Notes: generated by a model from the sequence alone, not told the origin. Counted from the stretch's first letter, positions 24,043-32,809 are shown. The stretch: 48,191 bases of DNA from Eubacteriaceae bacterium (GCA_910574015.1 CAJSYQ010000029.1:1-48191); one strand, 5' to 3'. Translations and numbers: made by a program.

Positions 24043-24462
24043 ATGATCGAGATTCGATATATGAAAACTTCTGACAGACAATTTTGGTATAAGCTTGACA
24101 AACATCTGCCAACAGCAGAATATAATAATAAAGTGCAGACAAAGAGGGGTTATATTTTGTTATCAGATGATGAACCGGCAGGTTTATTGAGATACAACCT
24201 CTTTTGGGACAATACCCCGTTCTGCACCATGCTTTATATAGATGAACAATATCGGAGCAGGGGATATGGAAAACAGCTTTTAGAATATTGGGAAAATGAC
24301 ATGAAGCTGCAGGGTTATGGCATGGTATTAATCTCCACCCAGGTAAATGAAACCGCCCAGCATTTCTACCGCAGGGCCGGCTATCGTGACTGCGGCGGCC
24401 TTATATTGGATATTTCTGCCTGCACACAGCCCATGGAAATGTTTTTGGTGAAAGAGATTTGA
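24043..24462 (+). CDS. GNAT-family N-acetyltransferase
   Basis: The 139-residue protein has the GNAT core: TMLYIDEQYRSRGYGKQLLEYWENDM is the acetyl-CoA pyrophosphate-binding motif (R/Q-x-x-G-x-G/A), followed by VNETAQHFYRRAGYRDCGGL. It would acetylate an amine of a small molecule or protein; substrate unknown. ATG at 24043 has GGAGG 9 nt upstream and is preferred over the earlier ATG at 24013. The gene is monocistronic and converges on the ABC-2 permease genes. Confidence 0.85.
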   Translation: MIEIRYMKTSDRQFWYKLDKHLPTAEYNNKVQTKRGYILLSDDEPAGLLRYNLFWDNTPFCTMLYIDEQYRSRGYGKQLLEYWENDMKLQGYGMVLISTQVNETAQHFYRRAGYRDCGGLILDISACTQPMEMFLVKEI

Positions 24463-24512
24463 TAAATATATTTCATATCAATTAATCTGGGGATGGAACC
24501 CAATTTTCTGTT

Positions 24513-25322
24513 TTACAATACATCCTTTTTTCGTATTCCCAACGCCCCGGCTGCCACAGAGAACCCCCACACACAGATTCCCACCACAACAGTCTGCCCG
24601 AATGATACACCATCCGGGGTACACAACTGCGTTCGGAGAAGCATCAGACTATTTCCCATAAGAAACGGAGAAAGACAATATACAGAAGAAATGAGAACCG
24701 CCATATACACCAGAAACCCCAGCACTGGAACAAACAATATCTGAAGCGTCATTTGAAACTGACTGAGTGCAGTCATCGTGATGATTCCCGATCCCATAAT
24801 ATATAAGAGCAAGGCTGCCCGGTCCGGATGCAGACTCCACCAGGATGCTGCCTCAAGTTCCGGGCCGATCTCCATCCCTGCATTCCCTCCCACAGCCGCT
24901 ACCGTCCAGACAGAGAGAAAAAGGAGTATGTAAATCAGAACAATATTACAGAAATTCCAGATACACTTACCGATCCACCATATACTCTTCCTTCCATAAT
25001 ACAGTAGATATACCCTCCCTCTCTCCTTCCACGCACGGGTAGCGTACTGTCCTGACGCAAGGCCAAGCAGGCCAAAAATCGTCAGATACCCATATGACAG
25101 TTCAAATCTGTTTTGCTGAAGGCCGAGAATATATTTTTCCGCACCTCGCAGCATAAAGGCCAGCAGATCCAGTGTCCCCGGCCGTTCCATAATAGGTTTT
25201 AACTGTATCCGGCTGTCCAGGGCAAATAGAACTGCTGCCAGAACAGCCAGCGCATATACATACCACCGTTTCAGTATACCCTGCACCACATCGGCTCGGA
25301 AAGCCGCCAGTATCCTTCTCAT
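24513..25322 (-). CDS. ABC-2 type membrane protein (third permease of the secreted-protein operon)
   Basis: The 269-residue protein has about six hydrophobic segments, the first after RWYVYALAVLAAVLFALDS. No known family motif was recognised beyond the ABC-2 permease style with a large extracytoplasmic loop after the first helix. ATG at 25322 overlaps the previous stop by ATGA, with GGAGAG upstream, so the frame extension to 25427 is not used. It is the last gene of the six-gene operon and has no clear terminator before the convergent GNAT gene. Confidence 0.75.
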   Translation of the reverse strand: MRRILAAFRADVVQGILKRWYVYALAVLAAVLFALDSRIQLKPIMERPGTLDLLAFMLRGAEKYILGLQQNRFELSYGYLTIFGLLGLASGQYATRAWKERGRVYLLYYGRKSIWWIGKCIWNFCNIVLIYILLFLSVWTVAAVGGNAGMEIGPELEAASWWSLHPDRAALLLYIMGSGIITMTALSQFQMTLQILFVPVLGFLVYMAVLISSVYCLSPFLMGNSLMLLRTQLCTPDGVSFGQTVVVGICVWGFSVAAGALGIRKKDVL

Positions 25323-26089
25323 TCCGCCTGTCTCTCCTTCATTAAAAAATCTCTCCGCTGCACTAGAAATCCAGTTCCCACACAGCACATTACAACTGCC
25401 GCCGGCAGCACCACCTGGTATTTCCATGTAAAGGTTTCGGATACTATATAATAATTTACCCCTCTGTATAGATCATATGGAAAATGGTAAAGGGTTCCCA
25501 GCACGCAGAAAATCAAAATTGCTGTCATTCCCCACAGATATGTTCCAGACAGCCAGTATCCCAGTAGTACAATCATCCCGGAAGCCCAGACGGCAAAAAA
25601 AATCCCGGTGAAAAACATTAGGCACACTTTCCCGTAAGAAACCACGGGAAGAGTCCTGCCGGTGAGAAAGAAGAATATACTCGATGTCCCGCTCCATGTA
25701 TAGGCAGCGGATGCGGTTATCTTCCCCAGAATGCCGCAGCAGAGAGTACCTGCTGCAGATATCACTGCCGCCGCTGCCACATTTTTTACACATGCATCCA
25801 GCCAGATATATGACACCTTTTTCATACGCACTACCCTCATCGCCTGAAATTCCTCACGCAGCAAGAACACTCCTGTAAGCGCCCCCAGAGGCACCAGTGT
25901 GATTCCCGAAGTATAGGAGACGATGGCAAATGGATCCAGAATACAGAGATCAAACCGGCTTCTGTCTGCCTGCATCAGATACACAATCGTCTCGATCAGA
26001 ATAAGCAGCACTGACATCCCTGACAGCATTCCCGCCTGCGCCCCCACCTCATCCCATATTCTGTCAATAATCTTCCTTATATTGCCCAT
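25319..26089 (-). CDS. ABC-2 type membrane protein (second permease)
   Basis: A 256-residue integral membrane protein with six predicted helices (for example MLSGMSVLLILIETIVYLM and VLPAAVVMCCVGTGFLV). The start overlaps the end of the ATPase gene by 13 nt. It has the same style as the permeases at 24513 and 27358 but low mutual similarity by eye. The three may form a heteromeric channel with one shared ATPase. Confidence 0.78.
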   Translation of the reverse strand: MGNIRKIIDRIWDEVGAQAGMLSGMSVLLILIETIVYLMQADRSRFDLCILDPFAIVSYTSGITLVPLGALTGVFLLREEFQAMRVVRMKKVSYIWLDACVKNVAAAAVISAAGTLCCGILGKITASAAYTWSGTSSIFFFLTGRTLPVVSYGKVCLMFFTGIFFAVWASGMIVLLGYWLSGTYLWGMTAILIFCVLGTLYHFPYDLYRGVNYYIVSETFTWKYQVVLPAAVVMCCVGTGFLVQRRDFLMKERQAE

Positions 26090-26754
26090 TTTTCATCACC
26101 TGTTCCCTGTGAGGATACCTCTCCCTTTTGTACCGCCCTGCCCCCTGATATATGTATCACTTCATCCGATAACTCTTCCAATTCTTCTTTATCATGGCAT
26201 GCCACAATAAGAATGGCTCCTCTGCTCTTAGCCTGCCGGATCATTTCTTTCACAAGAACCACTCCATCCGCATCAATGGCATTGATAGGCTCATCCAAAA
26301 TGATAAGCTCCGGCTGTTCCATAAAGGCGGCGGCTATGCCCAGCTTCTGTTTCATACCAAGTGAGTATTTCCTATATTTGCGTTTATCCTCCGGATCCAG
26401 CCCCACACTGGTAAGTGTCTCCCCAATCTCCTTGTCTGTGATATGCCCCTGTATGGCGGCCAGCAGCTGAAGATTTCTCTTCCCTGTATAATAGGGCAGA
26501 AATGACGGGTTCTCGATAAGGACGCCTACGCTTTGGGGAAATGATATATCCTTTCCAATCCTCTTTCCATCTATTTTCACCCATCCCTTTGTGGGCCGGA
26601 TCAATCCGCAGACTGCCCGCATAAGCATGGTCTTTCCCGATCCATTTCTTCCCTGAAGTCCATAGCACACCCCGGAATGCAGAGAAAGATTTACATCATC
26701 CAGAATGGTTATTCCCTTAATTATCTTTGTATAATGTTCTACCACTATTTCCAT
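26077..26754 (-). CDS. ABC transporter ATPase of the secreted-protein operon
   Basis: A 225-residue ATPase of the CcmA/BcrA-like group. Walker A is GRNGSGKTMLM and the signature is YSLGMKQKLGIAAAF (LSGGQ replaced by YSLGM, common in this group). Walker B is LIILDEPINAID, with Asn where most have a small residue, and the H-loop is VACHDKEELEEL. It probably drives export or membrane clearance of a peptide or protein. The frame also allows ATG at 26781, overlapping the upstream stop by ATGA; I prefer 26754 because the domain starts there, though neither has a strong ribosome binding site. Confidence 0.88.
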   Translation of the reverse strand: MEIVVEHYTKIIKGITILDDVNLSLHSGVCYGLQGRNGSGKTMLMRAVCGLIRPTKGWVKIDGKRIGKDISFPQSVGVLIENPSFLPYYTGKRNLQLLAAIQGHITDKEIGETLTSVGLDPEDKRKYRKYSLGMKQKLGIAAAFMEQPELIILDEPINAIDADGVVLVKEMIRQAKSRGAILIVACHDKEELEELSDEVIHISGGRAVQKGEVSSQGTGDEKWAI

Positions 26755-26777
26755 GATACCGCACCATTTTCCTCTCT

Positions 26778-27368
26778 TCATACATGCTGTATTTTTTCAG
26801 AATCCTGTCCCTGATAATATAGAAAATTTTTATCGGGGTAATAGGAAAATACTATTTTCTTGTCCCATTGTAAAGCCTGATCCATAGTGATATAATCACC
26901 GATAATGGAAAATATCAGACTTATACTCTGACTCTCTCCCGGCTCTAATATTCCATCATATTCCGGATTCATTTCCTTAAATGCGAAATAATCCATCCCA
27001 TTTGACGTACTCCCTGTCTCGATGACCCAGGATACAAGGCTCGTCCCTGTAGATTCCCAACGGCTTTCCATAATATTTTCAATAGTTAAAGGAACGATAA
27101 AATAACACTCGTCATGCGAAATTAATTCCTCATCCACACTTCGACCCATTGTCTTCATCCGTGGGTATTGCCGAATCAAACTCTGATAATCATAAATCTC
27201 CATCTCGCCCGGGATAACTTTGATTCCCTGATAACTTATAGTTTCACCTGGTTGTATACGAATATTTTCAGGTTTAGGATAGCGGCGGTTGACATCCATT
27301 ACTAAATATGCCCACAAACCTATCACTGCTAATAGAATAACCACTCCGATATATTTCTTATAAGACAT
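26778..27368 (-). CDS. Membrane-anchored extracytoplasmic protein of the operon (DUF5028-like)
   Basis: The 196-residue protein has one N-terminal transmembrane anchor (YIGVVILLAVIGLWAYLVM) and an outside domain with the start NIRIQPGETISYQGIKVIPGEMEIYDYQ, predicted beta-rich. It resembles DUF5028/DUF4352-style proteins that accompany ABC exporters of Firmicutes; no catalytic motif is visible. GGGAGG lies 8 nt before the ATG at 27368, which overlaps the permease stop by 11 nt. It may be an immunity lipoprotein analogue, a chaperone, or a sensor of the secreted protein. Confidence 0.7.
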   Translation of the reverse strand: MSYKKYIGVVILLAVIGLWAYLVMDVNRRYPKPENIRIQPGETISYQGIKVIPGEMEIYDYQSLIRQYPRMKTMGRSVDEELISHDECYFIVPLTIENIMESRWESTGTSLVSWVIETGSTSNGMDYFAFKEMNPEYDGILEPGESQSISLIFSIIGDYITMDQALQWDKKIVFSYYPDKNFLYYQGQDSEKIQHV

Positions 27369-28173
27369 CTCTTGTGCCTCCCTCCAGTGCCAGGCATCCG
27401 CCTCCAATCAGCAGAAACACACTAGCTTCCACAGCTGGATGAATCAATGAGACCGAAGCAGATCCAGCGGGATTCATAATGTTATAGGGATTCCAGCAAA
27501 TATAACCAGAAAAGCTGCTCAATGCCTGCAGCAGAAAGAACAATAAAAAAGGAGCAAATAGAACAGCAAAAGGATTTTTTGCAAAACAGGCTGCTGCCAG
27601 TGCCACACAGGCCAGCGTTCCCGCCATAACAAAATCCATCAGAAAGTAAAGCAGCAGATAGAGAAACGGGCTTGAATAAAAAATTTCCGACATAAAAGAA
27701 AACTCCGCCACCGCAAATAAATTAGTACCTGTCTGAGGCACCAGAGCTGGTATCACAGCTGCTGTCAGCATCAGGTTCAAAATCAGCGGTGCGATGCAAA
27801 TCACTCCTGCCGACAAAAAAACCGCCAGATATTTTCCAGTGAGATACGCCCTCTTTTCTACCCTTACACAGATATTTTTCCGGTAACCGGTATGTACATC
27901 CTGAAAATAAGATACGCCAAAGGGCAGAACACATAAAAGCGGTATGGAGTAATAGTATATATTGCCATAAAAACCAACATAATCCATGGGCAGGATGCTG
28001 TTAAAAATGGTTACCGGATAGGCCATTTCCTCACCACTATATATATGGGATGTATTCGGCAGCACCTGCTGGAAAAAGTGAGCGGCGGCGATCACGCACC
28101 CCGCCGCCAGCGCCAGCCAGAAAGCCGGATTGTAAAATGCCCTGTATAGTTCCAATTGAATCGCTTTTTTCAT
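27358..28173 (-). CDS. ABC-2 type membrane protein (first permease)
   Basis: A 271-residue membrane protein. It has an amphipathic start (KKAIQLELYRAFYNPAFW) typical of ABC-2 permeases, then six hydrophobic segments. It follows the secreted-protein gene by 14 bp with GGGGGAG before the ATG. The order permease, anchored protein, ATPase, permease, permease behind a secreted-protein gene recurs in lantibiotic and bacteriocin immunity loci, but the permeases here are not recognised as LanEFG. Confidence 0.78.
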   Translation of the reverse strand: MKKAIQLELYRAFYNPAFWLALAAGCVIAAAHFFQQVLPNTSHIYSGEEMAYPVTIFNSILPMDYVGFYGNIYYYSIPLLCVLPFGVSYFQDVHTGYRKNICVRVEKRAYLTGKYLAVFLSAGVICIAPLILNLMLTAAVIPALVPQTGTNLFAVAEFSFMSEIFYSSPFLYLLLYFLMDFVMAGTLACVALAAACFAKNPFAVLFAPFLLFFLLQALSSFSGYICWNPYNIMNPAGSASVSLIHPAVEASVFLLIGGGCLALEGGTRDVL

Positions 28174-28187
28174 ATAAGACTCCCCCT

Positions 28188-28664
28188 TTATACACTATCG
28201 GGACTCCATACGCCGGAGAATTCCAAATAACCGCCATTTCCCGGCTGACAATATATGTTGGCATAGCGCTTTCCTGCTTCATGAATATAATTTGTCATAT
28301 ATTGTACTTTCCCATTATACATACTATATGTCGGAGATATTTTTCCGTTATAGCCTATATTACTGAATGAACCAGTTGCAGAATTTCCTCCATATGCTGT
28401 CGCCCTAAATGAAACTCCGCTGGTGCTGCCTGACTGCAGCGGTCTAACACCTGTGCATTTCATATATACCGATGTATCATCCAGTTTTTCCCGTCCCTCT
28501 TTTGCTGCAAGTCCGGTTCCTGAAACTGCAAGACTGTACTTCCAGTCCGTATCTTTAATATTTCCTGCTGCCATGGCACCCGGAGAGAGACTTACCGCCC
28601 CGATGGCCAGTGCACCGCAGACAGCCGCAATCCTTTTTGTTATTTTTTTACTTTTTTTATTCAT
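28188..28664 (-). CDS. Small secreted protein, first gene of the ABC-2 operon; bacteriocin-like candidate
   Basis: The 158-residue protein has a clear Sec signal: KKSKKITKR, the core IAAVCGALAIGAVSLSPG and cleavage after AMA (residue 33). The mature part is about 125 residues, rich in Gly, Ser, Tyr and Asn, with two cysteines (MKCTG and IYCQP) that could form a disulfide. Repeated beta-like stretches are VSFRATAYGG and MTNYIHEAGKRYANIYC, and it ends EFSGVWSPDSV. The pattern recalls secreted DUF2712-type proteins of Firmicutes, but I cannot name the family. AAAGGA lies 8 nt before the ATG. The operon behind it suggests export, immunity or clearance. Confidence 0.8.
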   Translation of the reverse strand: MNKKSKKITKRIAAVCGALAIGAVSLSPGAMAAGNIKDTDWKYSLAVSGTGLAAKEGREKLDDTSVYMKCTGVRPLQSGSTSGVSFRATAYGGNSATGSFSNIGYNGKISPTYSMYNGKVQYMTNYIHEAGKRYANIYCQPGNGGYLEFSGVWSPDSV

Positions 28665-28682
28665 ATATTTAATCCTTTCCGC

Positions 28683-28697
28683 ATATTACCGTAATAT
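28683..28697. promoter_or_regulatory. Palindrome upstream of the secreted-protein gene (operator candidate)
   Basis: ATATTAC, C, GTAATAT: a perfect 7-1-7 dyad ending 19 bp before the secreted-protein start codon. It contains -10-like TATATT/TAATAT on the minus strand. It could be the binding site of a repressor or response regulator encoded elsewhere. Confidence 0.5.
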
Positions 28698-28714
28698 ACT
28701 TTTGTTATTTATTA

Positions 28715-28737
28715 GGGACAGCCTCCCTGGCTGTCCC
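28715..28737 (-). terminator. Terminator of the esterase gene
   Basis: GGGACAGCC (28715-28723), loop of five, GGCTGTCCC (28729-28737). It is a GC-rich 9-bp stem, followed on the minus strand by TAATAAATAA rather than a pure T-run. It separates the esterase from the secreted-protein operon. Confidence 0.65.
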
Positions 28738-28798
28738 GTTTCTATCTATAGATATTAATATAATCATACTCCCTTTTCCCGAATCCCACCAGTAACAA

Positions 28799-29800
28799 TT
28801 ATACCGAACATTTGCTCCTATTGTTCCTATTTCGGTGTTCTTCCTCCTCATTCTTACGATCGATCCATGCAGCGGCGGAGTCCATCGCGGCCCGGCATGC
28901 CTTTGTCTGATCCAGGGCATTCAGCATAACAAAATCGTGGATCATTCCCTGAAATCTCAGTGCGGTGACATCCACCCCCGCCTTCCGCAGCTTCCGGGCA
29001 TATGCCTCCCCCTCATCCCGCAGGACGTCTGCCTCTCCATTGATGATCATGGCAGCCGGCAGCCCTCTCAACTGGCTGATATCCGCCCGAAGGGGAGAGA
29101 CCGTGATCTCCGTTCTGTCGCAGGAAGAGCCTGTATACTGATCCCAGAACCACATCATGCCCTCCCGGTATAGATAATACCCCCTGGCAAACTGGTGGTA
29201 GGATGCGGTCCCGAAACAGGCATTGGTAACGGGATAAAACAGGAGCTGCTTTTGAATATAAGGTTCTTTTCTTTGTTTGGCCATGATGGTCATGGCAATG
29301 GCCATATTCCCGCCCACACTGTCCCCCGCTACCGTGAGAGTACACGGATTTATGGAAATGTTCATTTTGGCCAGGAGGGCCGGAAGCCGGCACAGCACAT
29401 GGTAACACTGCTCGATGGCCACGGGATAACGGACTTCCGGTGAACGACTGTACACCGGGAACACCAGGACAGAATGTGTCCGGGCCGCCAGTTCCCTCAC
29501 CAGCTTTTCATGGGTGTGGAAGCTGCCGAATACCCATCCCGCGCCATGGATATAAAAGATTACATTAGACGGTGAAGAAATATGCCCGGGACAGACGATA
29601 TAGACTGGAATCTCCCCCCACTCTCCTGTGTTTACGGTAATCTCCCTGACATCAGCCGGATACATATGCACCGGCGTGCTCTGCGCCTCCTCCAGGACTT
29701 TTCGTCCTTTACAGGGCGGCAGCTGAAAAATAAGAGGCGGTTTGGCATTGGCATCACAGACCTCCACCGCCTCTGGTTCAAGAGATATTCGATTCTGCAT
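28799..29800 (-). CDS. Alpha/beta hydrolase of the hormone-sensitive lipase family (esterase)
   Basis: The 333-residue protein has the oxyanion motif HGAGWVFGS (HGGG variant), the nucleophile motif GDSVGGN, the acid in GEADVLRDEG and the His in MIHDFVM. This is the complete Ser-Asp-His set of the HSL/acetyl esterase family, which hydrolyses short acyl esters. There is no signal peptide, so it acts in the cytoplasm. AGGAAA lies 9 nt before the start. The C-terminal tail (EEEEHRNRNNRSK) is hydrophilic. It follows the Nudix gene by 69 bp and may be the last gene of the RtcB operon. Confidence 0.88.
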   Translation of the reverse strand: MQNRISLEPEAVEVCDANAKPPLIFQLPPCKGRKVLEEAQSTPVHMYPADVREITVNTGEWGEIPVYIVCPGHISSPSNVIFYIHGAGWVFGSFHTHEKLVRELAARTHSVLVFPVYSRSPEVRYPVAIEQCYHVLCRLPALLAKMNISINPCTLTVAGDSVGGNMAIAMTIMAKQRKEPYIQKQLLFYPVTNACFGTASYHQFARGYYLYREGMMWFWDQYTGSSCDRTEITVSPLRADISQLRGLPAAMIINGEADVLRDEGEAYARKLRKAGVDVTALRFQGMIHDFVMLNALDQTKACRAAMDSAAAWIDRKNEEEEHRNRNNRSKCSV

Positions 29801-29869
29801 AACAAGATTTCCTGTATCGCTTTCTTATCTCCATTCTATTCCCGCGGCCGAAGGCCGGAACAAAATGTA

Positions 29870-30358
29870 TCAGCCATTTATTATTCGATGCACCAGCTGC
29901 CATGCGATACTTCCCTCCCGGAGAAGCTGCAGAGCCTGATCCAGTCTGACCCATTCCGCCGAATCTACCTCCCCGGACAGGACAAAATCCTTTTTCTCCA
30001 CCATTGCCCTGTATCCCAGCATCAGCATCTCCTTCTTATCATAGGGATAGCTGCTGACATATTTTAATTCTGTCACTGTCAGCCCCAGCTCTTCTGCGAT
30101 TTCACGAGCTGCGGTTTCTTCTGCCGATTCACCAATCTTCATGATACCGGCTACACAGACATACTTTGAAGTGGAAACGTAATTCTGCCTCAGCAGCGCG
30201 ATTTCGTTCTGCTCATTTATCACAGCGGCAATAATGCTGGTGGTAAACATATCCCATAAGGGAATATCACATGTCTCACAGAAAGGGATCAATCCCTCGT
30301 CTCCAATCTCCCTCTCTGCCAATTTATTTCCACAGTGTGGACAATATGTAAATCTCAT
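29870..30358 (-). CDS. Nudix hydrolase with zinc ribbon (NudC-like)
   Basis: The 162-residue protein starts with a zinc ribbon, CPHCGNKL and CETCDIPL, like the NADH pyrophosphatase group. A complete Nudix box follows: GIMKIGESAEETAAREIAEELGL fits G-x5-E-x7-REUxEExGU. It lacks the N-terminal half and the clear SQPWPFPxS tail of true NudC, so substrate (NADH, capped RNA or other) is open. ATG at 30358 has GGAGG upstream and overlaps the HAD stop by ATGA, so the two hydrolases are coupled to each other and to PrfH-RtcB. Confidence 0.88.
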   Translation of the reverse strand: MRFTYCPHCGNKLAEREIGDEGLIPFCETCDIPLWDMFTTSIIAAVINEQNEIALLRQNYVSTSKYVCVAGIMKIGESAEETAAREIAEELGLTVTELKYVSSYPYDKKEMLMLGYRAMVEKKDFVLSGEVDSAEWVRLDQALQLLREGSIAWQLVHRIING

Positions 30359-31035
30359 AAAACCTCCTTCAAGAATCCCACTACATCCATCGGCGTCCCA
30401 AACTGCTGGAAATCTGCTTTGGGTGCCGCAGGCTGTCCGCTTCCCCTCCTCAGATACCAGACCGCCTGCACCGCCTTTATCCCAAGGTCCCTGGCCGCCT
30501 CCAGCTCGCCGCTTCCGCCGTCTCCCACATAGAGGCACTCCTCCGGTTTCACCGACAGGTGCTCCATACACCGTTTATAAATCTCCGGATCTGGTTTTCT
30601 GACACCCTGCTCCCAGGAGAGATACACCGCATCAAAATACGGAAGAAGAACGGATTCCCGGATGGCGGTGGCCTCTTCTGAATAACAGTTGCTGATAAGG
30701 CCGGTGAGGAGTTTTTGTTCCTTTAGGGCAGTCAGCATGGAAAGTATCCCCGGATGAAGATGACGAAAACATTCCCGCTTGGCCTCCATCCGCTTTTCGG
30801 TAATCCTGGCCAGGAGTTTTTCGGAATAACATCGATTCTTCCTCATGATCTTTTCCAATATTTCCTCCAGAGATATTTTCCCGATGGTGCGGTCCTTCTC
30901 CGAGGCATCCCAGAGAGGCCGGAACCGGGATTCGGGAATCCCGGCCTCTGCCGCCATCTGCCGGCCGAAATATAAGGGACTGTCGTAATGTGTGATCAGT
31001 GTCTCATACATATCAAATATGACTGCCTTTATCAT
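30355..31035 (-). CDS. HAD-superfamily hydrolase
   Basis: The 226-residue protein has motif I FDMYETL, motif II SNCY, motif III Lys in RKPDPEIYKRC and motif IV VGDGGSGELEAA. The second Asp of DxDxT is Tyr, as in dehalogenase-like members, so a phosphatase role is not certain. ATG at 31035 has GAGGGG upstream; the long upstream extension to 31269 is prfH sequence in another frame. It follows prfH by 19 bp. Confidence 0.88.
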   Translation of the reverse strand: MIKAVIFDMYETLITHYDSPLYFGRQMAAEAGIPESRFRPLWDASEKDRTIGKISLEEILEKIMRKNRCYSEKLLARITEKRMEAKRECFRHLHPGILSMLTALKEQKLLTGLISNCYSEEATAIRESVLLPYFDAVYLSWEQGVRKPDPEIYKRCMEHLSVKPEECLYVGDGGSGELEAARDLGIKAVQAVWYLRRGSGQPAAPKADFQQFGTPMDVVGFLKEVL

Positions 31036-31054
31036 ATGCCAGATTCCCCTCTTT

Positions 31055-31645
31055 CTATCTTTTCCGGATAAATCTCTTTCCCTCGTATATCCTGACAGGA
31101 TTTCCCCGGACGATCTTTGTATGCTCCTGCCATGCCTCTTTTGTCTGCTTCGACCTGGCATGGACTGCCCGATCCTGCAGGATGGCATTGAGTCTGGACA
31201 TCGCCTCCTTCTTGTTGGCGTGCTGGCTCCTCCGGGACGTCGAGACCGCGGTGGTGCCGCTGGGAACATGGATCAGCCGGACGCCCGTCTCCACCTTATT
31301 CACATTCTGTCCGCCCTTTCCACCAGAATGAAAGGTTTCTGCCCTTATCTCCCCCGGGATATCAATGTTTTCTACCTCGGGAATCACGCTGACGTCCAAA
31401 TACCAGTTCTTCCTCGGATGATGAGGACGGTATGGACTCTGGCAGATCCACTGTACACTTCCCTCCAGAAAGGACAGATCCTCCTCGGTACAAAAGAGCA
31501 GGGAACGGTAACTTCCCTTTTCCTTTCCCTTGTGCCTGGACAGGATTTCGATATCCGGGAATTCCATTTTCAGTGCATCCATTAGCAGTGCCACGCCCAG
31601 CTCGCACTCTGCTGGTCCCTGGCCTGAGCTTAATTGTAAGATCAA
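31055..31645 (-). CDS. prfH: Peptide chain release factor homologue PrfH
   Basis: The 196-residue protein lacks the stop-codon recognition domains of RF1/RF2 but keeps the peptidyl hydrolysis loop GKGGQNVNKVETGVR and a basic C-terminal tail (KIVRGNPVRIYEGKRFIRKR). PrfH is encoded with RtcB in many bacteria. Published work shows that it releases the peptide from ribosomes whose 16S rRNA decoding centre was cut, before RtcB2 reseals the break. The gene follows rtcB by 39 bp. Confidence 0.92.
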   Translation of the reverse strand: MILQLSSGQGPAECELGVALLMDALKMEFPDIEILSRHKGKEKGSYRSLLFCTEEDLSFLEGSVQWICQSPYRPHHPRKNWYLDVSVIPEVENIDIPGEIRAETFHSGGKGGQNVNKVETGVRLIHVPSGTTAVSTSRRSQHANKKEAMSRLNAILQDRAVHARSKQTKEAWQEHTKIVRGNPVRIYEGKRFIRKR

Positions 31646-31684
31646 CCGCGTTCCCCCTTTCGCCGGATCACTATCCCTTTCTGT

Positions 31685-32809
31685 TTACTCCGCCTTAAAA
31701 TTATATATCGGACGGATCACCTTCTCGATCCGAACCGTCTCCTGTATCACATCCTGTATCTCCTCCAGACTCCGGTAGGCGAAGGGCGCCTCATCCAGTG
31801 TCGCCTTACTGATGGAGGGAGAGTAGATTCCCTTCATCACAGACTTAAATTCTGCCAGTGTATGATTTGCCGCAATGTCCTCTCTCTTTGCGATCCGTCC
31901 AGCGCCATGGGGTGCCGAATAGTTCCATTCCGAATTGCCAAGCCCTGTGCCCAGTATGATCCCGTCGCGCATATTCACCGGGATCACCACAGGCTGACCC
32001 TCTCTGGCCGAAATCGCACCCTTCCGAAGAATCGGCGGCTCCTGGGAGAAATCAATATAATTATGGATACAGGAGCGCACCTCCTGAACCTTCCACTTCA
32101 TTCCACGGATGATCTCATCCACCATAATGCGGCGGCTCAATTCCGCATATTCCTGTACTGCCTGCAGATCGTGGAAATAGTCCTCCCTTAAATCCCCCTC
32201 AATATACGTCATGGGATATGGGATATCCACACCTGCCTTCTTCAGCCGGGCGGCTCCCTCATCCACATAATGATCCGTCACCTCTTTCCCAAGATGCCGG
32301 CTGCCAGAGTGGATGACAAGATATATATTACCCTCTCCGTCCTTATCCAGTTCGATAAAATGATTGCCGCCCCCCAGGGACCCCAGGCTCAGTTCCGCTT
32401 TTTTTCGATTAATATGGGCGGCACAGCGCAGCCTTCCAAAATCAAATTCCGGGGCAAACCGGTGAGGAGTCCTGCGGACTCCAAAGCCAGAAGGAACATT
32501 TTCCCGGATCACCTTATCCAGTTTCTGGAACTCCAGCTTCTTCGCCTTTATCTTGGCCAGCGTTATGCCACAGCCAATATCGATCCCCACAATATGGGGA
32601 ATTACCCTTTCCCCTGTGGTCATGGTCAGTCCGATGGTGCACACCTTGCCGGGATGAACATCCGGCATAACCCGGATCACAGTCCCCTCTGATGCCGGAT
32701 CATCGCACAGATTCTTTAACTGGGCCGCGGCATAGGGATCCAGTCCGTGTTCCGAATTGCGGCAGAGGAAAACCCCTGCGCTGGCATAAATTCCTTCAAT
32801 TATTTCCAT
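31685..32809 (-). CDS. rtcB: RNA-splicing ligase RtcB (RtcB2 type)
   Basis: The 374-residue ligase joins 2',3'-cyclic phosphate or 3'-phosphate RNA to 5'-OH RNA using GTP and Mn2+. Motifs seen are DVHPGKVCTIG, GIDIGCGI (metal Cys), LGGGNHFIE, HSGSRHLGKEV, and SAPHGAGR with the His that is guanylylated. The protein is shorter than archaeal RtcB (about 480), as usual for the PrfH-linked form. ATG at 32809 is chosen as the family start; GAGGAATGCAGGGG precedes it. It heads an operon with prfH, HAD and Nudix genes. Confidence 0.94.
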   Translation of the reverse strand: MEIIEGIYASAGVFLCRNSEHGLDPYAAAQLKNLCDDPASEGTVIRVMPDVHPGKVCTIGLTMTTGERVIPHIVGIDIGCGITLAKIKAKKLEFQKLDKVIRENVPSGFGVRRTPHRFAPEFDFGRLRCAAHINRKKAELSLGSLGGGNHFIELDKDGEGNIYLVIHSGSRHLGKEVTDHYVDEGAARLKKAGVDIPYPMTYIEGDLREDYFHDLQAVQEYAELSRRIMVDEIIRGMKWKVQEVRSCIHNYIDFSQEPPILRKGAISAREGQPVVIPVNMRDGIILGTGLGNSEWNYSAPHGAGRIAKREDIAANHTLAEFKSVMKGIYSPSISKATLDEAPFAYRSLEEIQDVIQETVRIEKVIRPIYNFKAE

